From assembly GCA_963812245.1 (NCBI GenBank), contig CAWEUK010000002.1:372001-436000 (forward strand): a stretch of 64,000 nt of DNA. Reading direction: 5' to 3'. The position numbers and the translations under genes were made by a program. The notes under the pieces are model-generated. The model did not search any database and was not told the DNA's origin. It saw only the letters and a program-made list of their open reading frames with translations. This stretch comes from Salsipaludibacter sp963812245 (lineage in GTDB: Bacteria; Actinomycetota; Nitriliruptoria; Nitriliruptorales; Nitriliruptoraceae). This document shows, piece by piece, positions 1 through 8,937 of this stretch (position 1 is the first letter of the stretch; each line of letters opens with the position of its first letter).

Positions 1-837
1 ACGGCCGTGGGGATCCGCCATCGGCGCCGCGAGGAGGTCGTGGCCGACCCCACCACCGCGATGCTCTACAACAGCGGCGACGTCTACCACCGCCGGCCGA
101 TCGATCCGACCGGTGACAGATGCGAGTGGCTGTCGATTCCACACGCCTGGTGGGTGCAGGTGTGCGCTGAATGCGATCCGGACGCGCGTCTGCACGATCG
201 GCGGTTCGCCGACGGCCGCGTGTTCACCGTGGACCACTGCCCGCTGCCGGCAGCGGCCTATCTCGCGCAGCGCCGCCTGACCAGCGCGATGCTGGGAGAT
301 GCCGTGTCGACGCTCGAGGCCGAGGAGACCACGCTGATGGTGCTGCGGGCCGTGCTGGCGACCGGCTCCGCTCGGAGCCCTGCGGCGGCTGCCCGGGGTG
401 CCGCAACTCGGCAGCGTCACCGCGAGCTGGTGCACGACACGCGGGAGTTCCTGGCTGCGACGGTGACCGAGGACGTGGACCTGGAGGCGGTGGCACATGC
501 GGTCGGCGCTGCGCCGCACCACCTCCATCGACTGTTCCGACGCCACACCGGCAGCACGATCCATCAGCACCGCACGGAGCTGCGGCTGCGGACGGCCCTG
601 GACTGGCTGCCCGATCGCGACCTCGCGGCGATCGCGCATGACCTGGGGTTCTCGAGCCACAGCCACTTCACGGCGACGTTTCGCCGCTGCTTCGACCACA
701 CACCGTCCGATGTCCGGGTTGCCCTGGCTGCTCGGCGGGCAGGCGGCACCCCCGCCGGTGACGCGGTCCCGCCCAGCCCTGTCACGCGAGATGCGCAAGA
801 TCCTGACAGCCACCACGACGATGGCGATGCAGCCTGA
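1..837 (+). CDS. AraC-family transcriptional regulator (5' end outside window)
   Basis: The reading frame is open from the first base, so the true start probably lies upstream; the first start codon inside the window is a GTG at 7. The C-terminal ~100 residues form a double helix-turn-helix of the AraC/XylS type: a first helix pair around VAHAVGAAPHHLHRLFRR and a second around IAHDLGFSSHSHFTATFRR, the latter being the family signature. The N-terminal part (ADPTTAMLYNSGDVYHR, then an EWLSIP segment) resembles the cupin-like effector domain of these regulators. The effector cannot be told from the sequence. The next gene is 30 bp downstream on the same strand, but it encodes an exported structural-type protein and may not be its target. 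Confidence 0.85.
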   Translation, partial: TAVGIRHRRREEVVADPTTAMLYNSGDVYHRRPIDPTGDRCEWLSIPHAWWVQVCAECDPDARLHDRRFADGRVFTVDHCPLPAAAYLAQRRLTSAMLGDAVSTLEAEETTLMVLRAVLATGSARSPAAAARGAATRQRHRELVHDTREFLAATVTEDVDLEAVAHAVGAAPHHLHRLFRRHTGSTIHQHRTELRLRTALDWLPDRDLAAIAHDLGFSSHSHFTATFRRCFDHTPSDVRVALAARRAGGTPAGDAVPPSPVTRDAQDPDSHHDDGDAA

Positions 838-866
838 AGGGGAATCCCCCAACCCAGGAGCATCGC

Positions 867-2180
867 ATGCCCTTCTCCCGCGTCGCAATCGCCACGGCCG
901 TCCTCGCGCTGGGTACCGCCGGCACCGCCGCGGCCGCCCCCGGATTCGTCGAGGACGACCTGGTCGTGATCGATCGCCTCGACGGCGACCAGGCCAACGG
1001 CTGGTTCGGCTGGGTCGCGGCCAACATCGGCGACATCGACGGGGACGGCGTCGATGACCTTGCCGTCCCCGCCCCCGGCTGGGACCCCAGCGGCTCGGGA
1101 GGATTCGTCGCAGCGGGCAAGGTCACGGTCTTCTCCGGTGCGACCCGAGGGGTACTGGCCGAGCATGTGGGCATGGCGACGTCCCGGCTGGGCTACTCGA
1201 CCTCGATGGCGGGCGACGTCAACGGTGACGGGGTCGGTGACTACGTCGCGGGCGCGCCGGGAGCCTTCGCCTCACAGACCGGGCGCGTGGTCGTGTGGTC
1301 GGGCGCCGATCACACGGTCCTGCACGATCTGTCCGGACCAGCCGGGACGTTGTGGGGCGCATCGGTGTCCGCGGCCGGCGACATCGACGACGACGGCCAT
1401 GACGACTTCCTGGTCGGGGCGACGTTCGCCGCCGGCCGTCGGGGCACGCTTGAAGCACGATCAGGTGCCGACGGGTCGCAATTGTGGCGGGTCCAGGGTC
1501 GCAAGGCGGGCGACACCCTCGGCAGCGCCGCAGGGCTGGTCGGCGACGTCGACGGCGATGGCGTGGAGGACCTGTCGGTGGGTGCCAGCGGGGCCAAGAA
1601 CGGTCGCGGCACCGCCTACGTGGTCTCCGGGGTCGACGGATCGACGATCCACCAGCTGAATCCCCAGGGCGACGGCCAGGTCTTCGGCGAGTTCTTTGCC
1701 TCGGGTGCCGGCGATGTCGACGGCGACGGGGTCGGGGACGTGTTCGTGGGTGACTACAACGCCGGCAAGGCCAACCAGATGGCGTCGCCGCCCGGCAGCG
1801 GGGCTGCCTACGTGTTCTCGGGCGCGACGGGCGAGCGCCTGTACCGGTTCGCCGCCGAGGCGCCCGGTGACGGGGTGGGCCCGGGCCGGGGCGTTGGCGA
1901 CGTGGACGGCGATGGCCATGCCGACCTGATCATCGCTGGCTACACGTCGTCTGCCGGCGCGCCCATCGGGGGCAAGGCCTGGGTGCGCTCGGGTCGCACC
2001 GGCGAGGTCCTGCAGGAGATGACCAGCACCACCGCCGGTGAGGCCTTCGGCGTCGACGCACTGGCGTTGGGTGACGTGGACGGTGATGGCCGCACGGACT
2101 TCGTGGTCACCGCAGTCGGCCTGAGCTTCTTCGGCATCGCGCCCGGCACCACCTACGTGATCGCCGGTACGGCGGGCTGA
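867..2180 (+). CDS. Secreted FG-GAP / integrin-alpha-like beta-propeller protein
   Basis: This 437-residue protein starts with an export signal (basic MPFSR, then a hydrophobic Ala-rich stretch ending near TAAAA). The rest is a series of about seven FG-GAP repeats, each with a calcium-binding loop of the form D-x-D-G-D-G-x-x-D (for example DIDGDGVDD, DVNGDGVGD, DVDGDGVED, DVDGDGHAD). Such repeats fold as a beta-propeller, and the protein is expected outside the cell, in adhesion or carbohydrate/protein binding. No cell-wall anchor or catalytic domain is visible. The start is supported by CAGGAG eight bases upstream of the ATG. A strong hairpin terminator follows. Confidence 0.85.
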   Translation: MPFSRVAIATAVLALGTAGTAAAAPGFVEDDLVVIDRLDGDQANGWFGWVAANIGDIDGDGVDDLAVPAPGWDPSGSGGFVAAGKVTVFSGATRGVLAEHVGMATSRLGYSTSMAGDVNGDGVGDYVAGAPGAFASQTGRVVVWSGADHTVLHDLSGPAGTLWGASVSAAGDIDDDGHDDFLVGATFAAGRRGTLEARSGADGSQLWRVQGRKAGDTLGSAAGLVGDVDGDGVEDLSVGASGAKNGRGTAYVVSGVDGSTIHQLNPQGDGQVFGEFFASGAGDVDGDGVGDVFVGDYNAGKANQMASPPGSGAAYVFSGATGERLYRFAAEAPGDGVGPGRGVGDVDGDGHADLIIAGYTSSAGAPIGGKAWVRSGRTGEVLQEMTSTTAGEAFGVDALALGDVDGDGRTDFVVTAVGLSFFGIAPGTTYVIAGTAG

Positions 2181-2260
2181 ACACCGGGCGTCCCGGCGTC
2201 TCGCAGGCCCCCGAGCCAGGCTGCGTCGACGCCACCGAGATTCGCACCGCCGCCACGGCA

Positions 2261-2293
2261 CGGGCCCGCGACCGATCAGCGGTCGCGGGCCCG
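2261..2293 (+). terminator. Strong hairpin terminator after the FG-GAP gene
   Basis: A perfect 14-bp inverted repeat (arms at 2261-2274 and 2280-2293, 5-base loop ATCAG) lies about 80 bp past the stop codon. There is no U-tract, as is usual in high-GC actinobacteria. Confidence 0.7.
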
Positions 2294-2313
2294 AGTGGGT
2301 CGTGGTGGGGTGC

Positions 2314-2370
2314 GTCAGGCGGCTTCGCGCATCCAGGGGTCGGTCAGGCGGCTTCGCGCACCCGGGAGTC
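2314..2370. repeat. Two-copy direct repeat, 29-bp period
   Basis: GTCAGGCGGCTTCGCGCA occurs at 2314 and 2343, each copy followed by a C/G-rich spacer. It lies in the 440-bp stretch between the FG-GAP gene and the aldo/keto reductase. On the minus strand both copies end a short frame with the residues REAA-stop, so this could be the duplicated tail of a lost gene. Apart from the terminator I see nothing else in 2181-2620. Confidence 0.5.
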
Positions 2371-2620
2371 CACGATCATGTCGTGCCAGGCACGGGGGGC
2401 GGTCGCACTGGACGCGCCATCGCGCGAACCTGGCCGATGGACGTCGTGTGGTGTTGATGGTCGGGGAGTGATTCGACACCCCGGTTGCACCGCGCCGGGC
2501 AGGGCCGCGGTGGGCACCGTCGGAGCCGGCGTCGTTATGCTCGGTGGCCCCGGCGGGGGACCGCAACCTCCCAGTCCGTCGCCACCTGTCGTGTCCGTCG
2601 AACAGCACAAGGAATCGCTC

Positions 2621-3649
2621 GTGGAGTATCGCCTGTTGGGTGCCAGCGGCCTGGCCGTGTCGCGGCTGTGCCTGGGAACCATGACCTTCGGTGCCGCCAC
2701 GGACGTGGCCGGCTCACACGCGCAACTCGATGCCTTCCGGGCCGCCGGTGGCACGTTCGTCGACACCGCCGACGTCTACAACGCCGGCGTGTCCGAGGAG
2801 ATCGTCGGGCGGTGGTTGGCGGACCGGGACGGGTCGCGTGACGAGATGGTCATCGCCACCAAGGGGCGATTCCCGATGGGGGCGCACCCCAACGCCGTGG
2901 GACTGTCCCGCCGTCACCTGCACGACGCGCTGGATGCCTCGCTGGCACGTCTGGGCGTCGACGTGGTCGACCTGTACCAGGTCCACAGTTGGGACCCGCT
3001 GACCCCCATCGAGGAAACGCTGCGATTCATGGACGACGCCGTGCGGGCGGGCAAGGTCCACTACTTCGGGTTGAGCAACTTCACCGGCTGGCAGGTGGCC
3101 GCGGTTGTCGAGCGCGCCCGTGCGGCCGGGATGGTCGCGCCGGTGTCGTTGCAGCCCCAGTACAACCTGCTCACCCGTCTCATCGAGGCCGAGATCGTGC
3201 CGGCCAGCCAGGAGTACGGACTCGGGCTGATGCCCTGGGGTCCGCTGGGTGGTGGGTGGCTGACCGGCAAGTACCGCCGCGACGAACGACCGGGCGCGGG
3301 CACCCGTGTCGGTGGGGCGCCCGATGACATCATGGAGGCCTGGGATCGGCGCGACACCGACGCCACGTGGGCCGTGCTCGACACCCTCGAGGAGGTCGCC
3401 GCCGAGGCCGGGTTGACGATGGCCCAGACCGCCCTTGCCTGGCTCGCCGACCGACCGGCCGTGACGTCGCCGATCCTGGGTGCCCGCACGCTGGAACAAC
3501 TGGAGGGGTCCCTGGCAGTCGCCGACCTGCATCTCGAGCAGGCGCAGATCGATCGGCTCGACCAGGTCAGTGCGCCAGAACTGCCCGACTATCCCTATGG
3601 CGAACTGGGCATCGACCAGCGCAGCCGCTCGGTGGACCACGGCGCGTGA
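2621..3649 (+). CDS. Aldo/keto reductase
   Basis: This 342-residue NADPH-dependent oxidoreductase of the AKR superfamily (TIM barrel) reduces aldehydes or ketones; the substrate is unknown. Visible signatures are the opening EYRLLGASGLAVSRLCLGTMTFG, the catalytic Asp and Tyr in FVDTADVYNAGVSEE, the catalytic Lys in VIATKGRF, the catalytic His in YQVHSWDP, and the cofactor-binding region near SPILGARTLEQLEGSL. The frame is open further upstream to 2378, but the GTG at 2621 with AAGGAA seven bases upstream gives the normal family N-terminus. The next gene overlaps its stop by 4 bp (GTGA), so the two are translationally coupled. Confidence 0.9.
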   Translation: MEYRLLGASGLAVSRLCLGTMTFGAATDVAGSHAQLDAFRAAGGTFVDTADVYNAGVSEEIVGRWLADRDGSRDEMVIATKGRFPMGAHPNAVGLSRRHLHDALDASLARLGVDVVDLYQVHSWDPLTPIEETLRFMDDAVRAGKVHYFGLSNFTGWQVAAVVERARAAGMVAPVSLQPQYNLLTRLIEAEIVPASQEYGLGLMPWGPLGGGWLTGKYRRDERPGAGTRVGGAPDDIMEAWDRRDTDATWAVLDTLEEVAAEAGLTMAQTALAWLADRPAVTSPILGARTLEQLEGSLAVADLHLEQAQIDRLDQVSAPELPDYPYGELGIDQRSRSVDHGA

Positions 3650-4608
3650 CGGCGCGCAAGGACGCGTCGGCGACGATGGGGTCGGCCATGGACGACGACG
3701 GGGCCACCTGGTCCGTCAGCCGCCCCGACCTGCCCGCATCCGACGCCGACCTGCCCAGGTTCCTGGCCGACGTCGGAGCCGCGGGGATCGTGGACATGCA
3801 CGTCCACGCGATGCCCGATGTCCTGCAGGCCGCCGTGTGGCGGTACTTCGACGCATTGACCGACCCGGCGTGGCCCGTGATCTTCCGTGGCAGCCAGGAG
3901 GAACGGCTCGACCACCTGCGCCGATCCGGGGTCGTCGCCCACACTGCGTTGGCCTACGCCCACAAGCCGGGCATGCTGGGCTGGCTCAACGCATTCACGC
4001 TGGACCTGGCCGATGCCAACGACCAGGTGATCCCCACCTTCACGATCTTTCCCGACGACGACGTGGACGTCGAGGTGGAGCGAGCGCTGGCCCGCGGCGG
4101 GCGCGTGTGCAAGGTCCACACCCAGGTCGGGCGCTACGACCTCGATGATCCCAGGCTGTCCACCGCATGGTCGCGGATGGAGACGGCCGGCACGATCGTG
4201 TTGGCCCATGTCACCGCGGTGTACGGGGTCGAGGACGGCAGCGAGTTCTGTGGCATCGACCGCCTTGCGGCGTTGTTGGACCGCCATCCCGACCTGCGGG
4301 TGGTCGTGGCGCACCTGGGCATGCCGGAACTCGACGACAGCCTCACGCTGGCCGAACAGGCACCCGGGCGTGTGTGGTTGGAGCCTTCGATGGCGTTGCA
4401 CGACGGCCCGCGGTTGCGCCACGACTTCACCGATCGACAACTGGCGCGCCTGGCCGACCTGTGGCCGCAACTGGTGTTCGGCTCGGACTTCCCGTCGATC
4501 CCGCATGACCTTGCTGCCCAGGTCCGGGGCGTGGGCGCCCTCGGGTTCGGGCGCACCCAGTGGCAAGCGGTGCTCCACGCCAACGCGACGGCGATGCTGG
4601 CACGGTGA
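3646..4608 (+). CDS. Amidohydrolase-family metal-dependent hydrolase/decarboxylase
   Basis: About 320 residues with the amidohydrolase_2 pattern. There is an N-terminal metal-binding H-x-H in IVDMHVHAMPD, a His in KVHTQVGRYD, further His residues in VLAHVTAVYG and VVVAHLGMPE, and the late metal Asp in FGSDFPSIP. Members include ACMSD-type decarboxylases and lactone or amide hydrolases; the substrate here is unknown. The GTG at 3646 overlaps the aldo/keto reductase stop (GTGA). In-frame ATGs at 3676 and 3688 are alternatives, so the N-terminus is uncertain by about 14 residues. Coupling to the reductase suggests a shared catabolic step. Confidence 0.8.
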   Translation: MTARKDASATMGSAMDDDGATWSVSRPDLPASDADLPRFLADVGAAGIVDMHVHAMPDVLQAAVWRYFDALTDPAWPVIFRGSQEERLDHLRRSGVVAHTALAYAHKPGMLGWLNAFTLDLADANDQVIPTFTIFPDDDVDVEVERALARGGRVCKVHTQVGRYDLDDPRLSTAWSRMETAGTIVLAHVTAVYGVEDGSEFCGIDRLAALLDRHPDLRVVVAHLGMPELDDSLTLAEQAPGRVWLEPSMALHDGPRLRHDFTDRQLARLADLWPQLVFGSDFPSIPHDLAAQVRGVGALGFGRTQWQAVLHANATAMLAR

Positions 4609-4617
4609 ACTCCAACG

Positions 4618-4672
4618 GTGGCCGGCACCAGCTGTGGCCGGCACCAGCTGTGGCCGACACCAGCTGTGGCCA
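4618..4672. repeat. 16-bp intergenic tandem repeat, about 3.4 copies
   Basis: The unit GTGGCCGGCACCAGCT is repeated at 4618, 4634 and 4650 (third copy GTGGCCGACACCAGCT), followed by a partial fourth. It begins 10 bp after the amidohydrolase stop, in the gap before the first MGMT gene. Confidence 0.8.
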
Positions 4673-4772
4673 GACCACCACACGCGAGCCGGCCCCGTGC
4701 GCGCGGCTCACATCCCAGCGGCGTGGGGCGTTGGCAGGATGAACGGCTGCCCGCGACGCCCGGAAACCCGAC

Positions 4773-5270
4773 ATGACGAACACGGTCCACGTTGTCCATC
4801 CGTCGCCCGTCGGACCCCTGACCCTGGTGGCCCGCGGCGACGACCTGGTGGCGCTGCACTTCGAGGACTCGGGCAACCAGCCCGGTCGAGCCGGCGTCGG
4901 TGACCTCGACCCAACGGCCGTGCCGCGGGTGCGCCAGCAACTGGACGAATACTTCGCCGGGGAGCGCAGGACCTTCGACCTCGACCTCGCGCCCCGGGGC
5001 ACCTCGTTCCAGCAGCGCGTGTGGGCCCAGCTTGCCACGATCGAATTCGCCACGACGTGCAGCTACCTCGACATTGCCATGGCGGTGGGCGGGCCCACTG
5101 CCGTGCGTGCCGTCGGCACTGCCAACGGGGCCAATCCGATCCCGATCATCGTGCCGTGCCATCGGGTCATCGGCGCCGACGGCAGCCTGGTCGGCTACGC
5201 CGGCGGACTCGACCGCAAGCGGGCGCTGCTCGATCACGAGGCGGGCGCGCTGCGCCTGTTCGCCTCGTGA
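4773..5270 (+). CDS. ogt: Methylated-DNA--[protein]-cysteine S-methyltransferase
   Basis: This 165-residue suicide repair protein transfers alkyl groups from O6-alkylguanine (and O4-alkylthymine) in DNA to its own cysteine. The active-site PCHRV motif is present in IIVPCHRVIGADGSLVGYAGG. The preceding VGTANGANPIP and the DNA-binding segment TSFQQRVWAQLATI match the family, and the length is typical of Ogt. A second MGMT gene lies 650 bp downstream beyond a sigma factor. The two proteins share layout (both have DxYFAGxRRTFDL before the catalytic domain) but are well diverged. Confidence 0.93.
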   Translation: MTNTVHVVHPSPVGPLTLVARGDDLVALHFEDSGNQPGRAGVGDLDPTAVPRVRQQLDEYFAGERRTFDLDLAPRGTSFQQRVWAQLATIEFATTCSYLDIAMAVGGPTAVRAVGTANGANPIPIIVPCHRVIGADGSLVGYAGGLDRKRALLDHEAGALRLFAS

Positions 5271-5406
5271 CCCGTCCGGGCGGTCGGGTTCCTGCCACCG
5301 GGCATGACCGGTCCGCCCGCCGAGGCACGGCGCGAACTGGTCCGGACAGGACTGCCGCCGTGGCACAGGCACCCGGGGACCCGGTGTCCTCGTACGGTTG
5401 CAGGAC

Positions 5407-5922
5407 GTGAACACCTTGCCATTCGACCCGGTCGCGACCCGCCACGCCGACACCGTGCTGCGGGTCTGCCGTGCCGTGCTCGGCGCGACTGCCGATGCCG
5501 ACGATGCCTGGTCGGAGGCCTACCTGGCCGCCCTGCGGGCATGGCCCGACCTGCGTCCCGACAGCAATGTCGAGGGCTGGCTGGTCACGATCGCCCACCG
5601 CAAGGCCATCGACGTGGTCCGGAAACGGACGAGACATGCCGTCCCGGTGGCGGCGGTGCCGGACCGGGACGCGGGCCGTCGGCTTGACCGGACCGCCAGT
5701 GGCTTCGACCAACCCGGCGTCGTGCCCGACCACGACCTGTGGGCGGCCCTGGCGGCGCTGCCGAGTCGCCAGCGCGACGCCGTGGCCCTGCATCACGTGG
5801 CCGGACTGCCCCACGCCGAGGTCGCCGACGTGTTGGGATCGACCCCGGCCGCGGTCCGCAAGGCGTCCTCGGACGGCATCAGGCGACTGCGCACCACGGT
5901 GGTGCGGGAAGGAGACCGGTGA
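5407..5922 (+). CDS. RNA polymerase sigma factor, ECF-like
   Basis: This ~171-residue sigma-70-family protein has a region 2 around the segment ending in VEGWLVTIAHRKAIDVVRKR and a region 4 helix-turn-helix (ALPSRQRDAVALHHVAGLPHAEVADVLGSTPAAVRKASSDGIRRLR). No anti-sigma gene of a known type adjoins it. The next gene, an MGMT with an N-terminal extension, starts on the stop codon (TGATG). A TTG nine bases upstream (5398) is an alternative start. The pairing with two alkyl-transferases suggests control of, or response to, alkylation damage; this is inferred from position only. Confidence 0.85.
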   Translation: MNTLPFDPVATRHADTVLRVCRAVLGATADADDAWSEAYLAALRAWPDLRPDSNVEGWLVTIAHRKAIDVVRKRTRHAVPVAAVPDRDAGRRLDRTASGFDQPGVVPDHDLWAALAALPSRQRDAVALHHVAGLPHAEVADVLGSTPAAVRKASSDGIRRLRTTVVREGDR

Positions 5923-6563
5923 TGGCTGCCACCCAGGAGTTCACGGCGCTCATGGAGACGATGGGAACCGGCATCGACGGTGCCCGCGGCGACGACGATC
6001 GCAGGCGGCGAGCTGCGCACCTCGTGGACCTGGCGGCATCGCGAGGCCTGCTCGATGTGGGCTACCGCGTCGTGGCCAGCCCGGTCGGCGACCTGGTCGT
6101 GGCGGCCTCGCCCCGGGGCCTGGTGGCAGTTTCGTTCACGTCGATCGCGACGGTCGATGACATCCTGGTCCGCCTCGCCGCGTCCGTCTCCCCGCGCCTG
6201 CTCGAGGCGCCGGGACGCCTCGACGACGTGGCCGGGCAGCTGGACGACTACTTCGCCGGTCGTCGTCGCACCTTCGACCTGGCCCTCGACCTGCAGCTGG
6301 CCAGCGGGTTCCGTCGGGATGTCGTGACGGCGTTGCCCCGGATTCCACCGGGTTCGACCGCGTCCTATTCGCAGGTCGCTCGGATGGTCGACAACCCCCG
6401 GGCGGTCCGGGCGGTCGGGTCGGCCTGTGCCGCCAATCCGCTGCCGATCGTGCTGCCCTGTCATCGGGTCGTTCGTGCCGACGGGACACTGGGGCGGTAC
6501 GCCGGAGGTGATGCCGCCAAGCGAACGTTGCTGGCGCTGGAGGGCGTGGCGATGCCGCGCTGA
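5922..6563 (+). CDS. Second methylated-DNA--protein-cysteine methyltransferase with N-terminal extension
   Basis: This 213-residue protein carries the MGMT catalytic domain in its C-terminal half (active Cys in IVLPCHRVVRADGTLGRYAGG; DNA-binding segment SGFRRDVVTALPRI). The N-terminal ~45 residues (EFTALMETMGTGIDGARG, then an Arg-rich stretch) are unlike the classical family and match nothing I know. The ATG overlaps the sigma-factor stop by one base and is preceded by AAGGAG, so it is translated with the sigma factor. The extension could bind the neighbouring sigma factor, but that is speculation. Confidence 0.88.
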   Translation: MAATQEFTALMETMGTGIDGARGDDDRRRRAAHLVDLAASRGLLDVGYRVVASPVGDLVVAASPRGLVAVSFTSIATVDDILVRLAASVSPRLLEAPGRLDDVAGQLDDYFAGRRRTFDLALDLQLASGFRRDVVTALPRIPPGSTASYSQVARMVDNPRAVRAVGSACAANPLPIVLPCHRVVRADGTLGRYAGGDAAKRTLLALEGVAMPR

Positions 6564-6591
6564 TCGACGGCGGCGTATCCTTGATCAGGAT

Positions 6592-6616
6592 CGGACCGCG
6601 ACCAGGTCGCGGTCCG
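6592..6616 (+). terminator. Hairpin between the sigma/MGMT pair and glgX
   Basis: CGGACCGCGACC is followed after one base by its exact reverse complement GGTCGCGGTCCG, giving a 9-10 bp stem with a small loop. It lies 28 bp after the MGMT stop and 28 bp before glgX, so it could be a terminator or part of the glgX leader. Confidence 0.5.
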
Positions 6617-6643
6617 CACCGTGCGATGCCCCCTGGAGGATGG

Positions 6644-8764
6644 ATGTCGAAGTTCGACGTGTGGCCTGGCTCTGCCAGCCCACTGGGCGCCACCTACGAC
6701 GGACTCGGGACGAACTTCGCGCTCTACAGCGAGGTCGCCGAGGCCGTCGAACTGTGCCTGTTCGACAAGCGGGGGAAGGAAACCCGCTGCGAGTTGACCT
6801 CGTTCACCAACCACGTGTGGCACGGCTACGTCGCCGATGTCGCTCCCGGCACCAGGTACGGCTACCGCGTCCACGGGCCCTGGAGCCCCTACGACGGTCA
6901 TCGATGCAACCCCAACAAGTTGTTGCTCGACCCCTATGCCCGTGCTGTCGACGGTGAACTGGAGATGGTCCCGGCGGTGATGGGTCAGGATCCGAAGGAT
7001 CCCATGGGCGGTCCCAGCCAACTGGACTCGGCACCGCACGTGCCGCGGTCGGTGGTCGCGACGCCGTCGTTCAACTGGGGTGCGGACCGACGCCCCAGTC
7101 ATGCCTGGTCGGACATGGTCATCTACGAGGTCCACGTCAAGGGCTTCACGAAGCAACTGCCGGCCGTTCCCGACAACCTGCAAGGCACCTACGCCGGCAT
7201 GGCACATCCGGCCGCGATCGAGCACCTGACGAACCTGGGGGTCACGACCGTCGAACTCCTGCCGGTGCAGTACTTCCTGTCCGAGGGTGCCCTGATCGAC
7301 CGCGGGCTGGTGAACTACTGGGGCTACAACCCGATCAACTGGTTCGCCATCCACCCCGGCTATGCCCGCGCGACGAAGCCCCAGGCAGTCCTCAACGAGT
7401 TCAAGGGCCTGGTCAAGGCGCTGCACGACGCCGACATCGAGGTGGTGCTGGACGTCGTGTACAACCACACGGCCGAGGGCAACGAACACGGTCCGACCCT
7501 GTCGCTGCGCGGCATCGACAACTTCCAGGCCTACCGCCTGTCCGTCGACGACCGCAGCCGCTACGTGAACTACTCCGGCACCGGCAACACGGTCGACATG
7601 CGCTCCAAGTCGATGGTGAAGTTGGCGATGGACTCGCTTCGCTACCTGGTCACCGAGTGCCACGTCGACGGCTTCCGATTCGACCTCGCCACCGCGTTGG
7701 GTCGCACCGACCACGGGTTCACGCACCAGGCGCCGTTCCTGGCGGCGGTGCACCAGGACCCGGTGCTGTCCGAGACGAAACTGATCGCCGAGCCCTGGGA
7801 CGTCGGACCCGGGGGCTGGCAGCAGGGCCATTTCCCGGCCCCCTGGGGCGAATGGAACGCGACCTTCCGCGACACCATCCGCGACTTCGAACGGGGCGTG
7901 GGGGGCCGACTGGGGGCAGTGTCCGGGGTGATCTCGGGCAGCCAGGGGATCTTTGGCCACAACGGCCGTGGTCCCAGTTCCAGCATCAACTTCGTCACGT
8001 CCCACGACGGCTTCACGCTGCTCGACGCGGTGTCCTACGAGCGCAAGCACAACGAGGCCAACGGCGACGACAACGTCGATGGTCACGGCGACAACCGGAC
8101 CTGGAACACCGGCGTCGAGGGGCCCACCGACGATCCCGAGGTCCTGACGTTGCGCGCTCGACGGCAGCGCAACTTCCTCACGCTGCTGATGCTCAGCCAG
8201 GGCGTGCCCATGTTGCTGGCCGGTGACGAGATCGGTCGGACCCAGCAGGGCAACAACAACGCCTATGCCCAGGACAACGAGATGTCGTGGTTGGACTGGA
8301 AGCAGGCAGACGAGGAACTGCTCGCCTTCACGAGCGGGCTGATTGCCTTCCGCCGGTCCCACCCCGCCTTCCGCCGCCGCCACTTCCTGGTCGGGGGCTT
8401 CGGGGAGGACGTCGACTACGACATCGCGTGGCTGACCCGCGACGGCAGCGAGATGCGCGAGATGGACTGGCACCACCCCGAGCGTCGCGCGCTGCAGGTG
8501 ATGCTCAATGGTCGTGCCATCGCCCGGCGCGGTGACCGCGGGGAGCCCCTGGAGGACGACACCTTCCTGTGGTTGCTCAACGCCCACAACGAAGGGCGTG
8601 AGTTCACACTGCCCAACGGTGCGCCCAGTCGTCGTTGGCGACTCGTCCTCGACACCGCCGATGGCGAGCCACCCCACGACGACGGATCCATCCACGCCCC
8701 AGGCGACTCGATCCGCCTCCGGGCCCACCACCAGGTGGTGCTCGTCGCAGTCACCCCGAGCTAG
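6644..8764 (+). CDS. glgX: Glycogen debranching enzyme (isoamylase type)
   Basis: This 706-residue GH13 enzyme hydrolyses alpha-1,6 branches of glycogen in the cytosol. It has an N-terminal carbohydrate-binding module (ASPLGATYDGLGTNFALYSE) followed by the (beta/alpha)8 catalytic domain: VVLDVVYNHTAEG (region I), the nucleophile Asp in DGFRFDLATALG (II), the acid/base Glu in LIAEPWDVG (III), and the transition-state Asp in VTSHDGFTLLD (IV). The insertion YERKHNEANGDDNVDG is characteristic of GlgX/TreX. The ATG at 6644 is preceded by GGAGG; the longer frame from 6581 has no ribosome-binding site. It is followed by a glycogen phosphorylase. Confidence 0.94.
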   Translation: MSKFDVWPGSASPLGATYDGLGTNFALYSEVAEAVELCLFDKRGKETRCELTSFTNHVWHGYVADVAPGTRYGYRVHGPWSPYDGHRCNPNKLLLDPYARAVDGELEMVPAVMGQDPKDPMGGPSQLDSAPHVPRSVVATPSFNWGADRRPSHAWSDMVIYEVHVKGFTKQLPAVPDNLQGTYAGMAHPAAIEHLTNLGVTTVELLPVQYFLSEGALIDRGLVNYWGYNPINWFAIHPGYARATKPQAVLNEFKGLVKALHDADIEVVLDVVYNHTAEGNEHGPTLSLRGIDNFQAYRLSVDDRSRYVNYSGTGNTVDMRSKSMVKLAMDSLRYLVTECHVDGFRFDLATALGRTDHGFTHQAPFLAAVHQDPVLSETKLIAEPWDVGPGGWQQGHFPAPWGEWNATFRDTIRDFERGVGGRLGAVSGVISGSQGIFGHNGRGPSSSINFVTSHDGFTLLDAVSYERKHNEANGDDNVDGHGDNRTWNTGVEGPTDDPEVLTLRARRQRNFLTLLMLSQGVPMLLAGDEIGRTQQGNNNAYAQDNEMSWLDWKQADEELLAFTSGLIAFRRSHPAFRRRHFLVGGFGEDVDYDIAWLTRDGSEMREMDWHHPERRALQVMLNGRAIARRGDRGEPLEDDTFLWLLNAHNEGREFTLPNGAPSRRWRLVLDTADGEPPHDDGSIHAPGDSIRLRAHHQVVLVAVTPS

Positions 8765-8937
8765 GTCTCACCCGGCCACTGTGCGCTCGTTCGTGCCCGG
8801 TCGGCAGGATCCGACAAGATCTGGAACCATGTCCGGCGGGCGTTGCCTGCGCGGTCCGACGTGCGGCCCCATCCTCACCCGGTGGTCGACCCTCCCCACC
8901 TCCTCTCCTGCACCCTCTCTCCCGGAGCCTCCAACCG

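Noticed and set aside
2378..2620. N-terminal extension of the aldo/keto reductase
   Set aside because: The extra 81 residues are Gly/Pro/Arg-rich and unlike the family; the GTG at 2621 has a ribosome-binding site and the usual family start.
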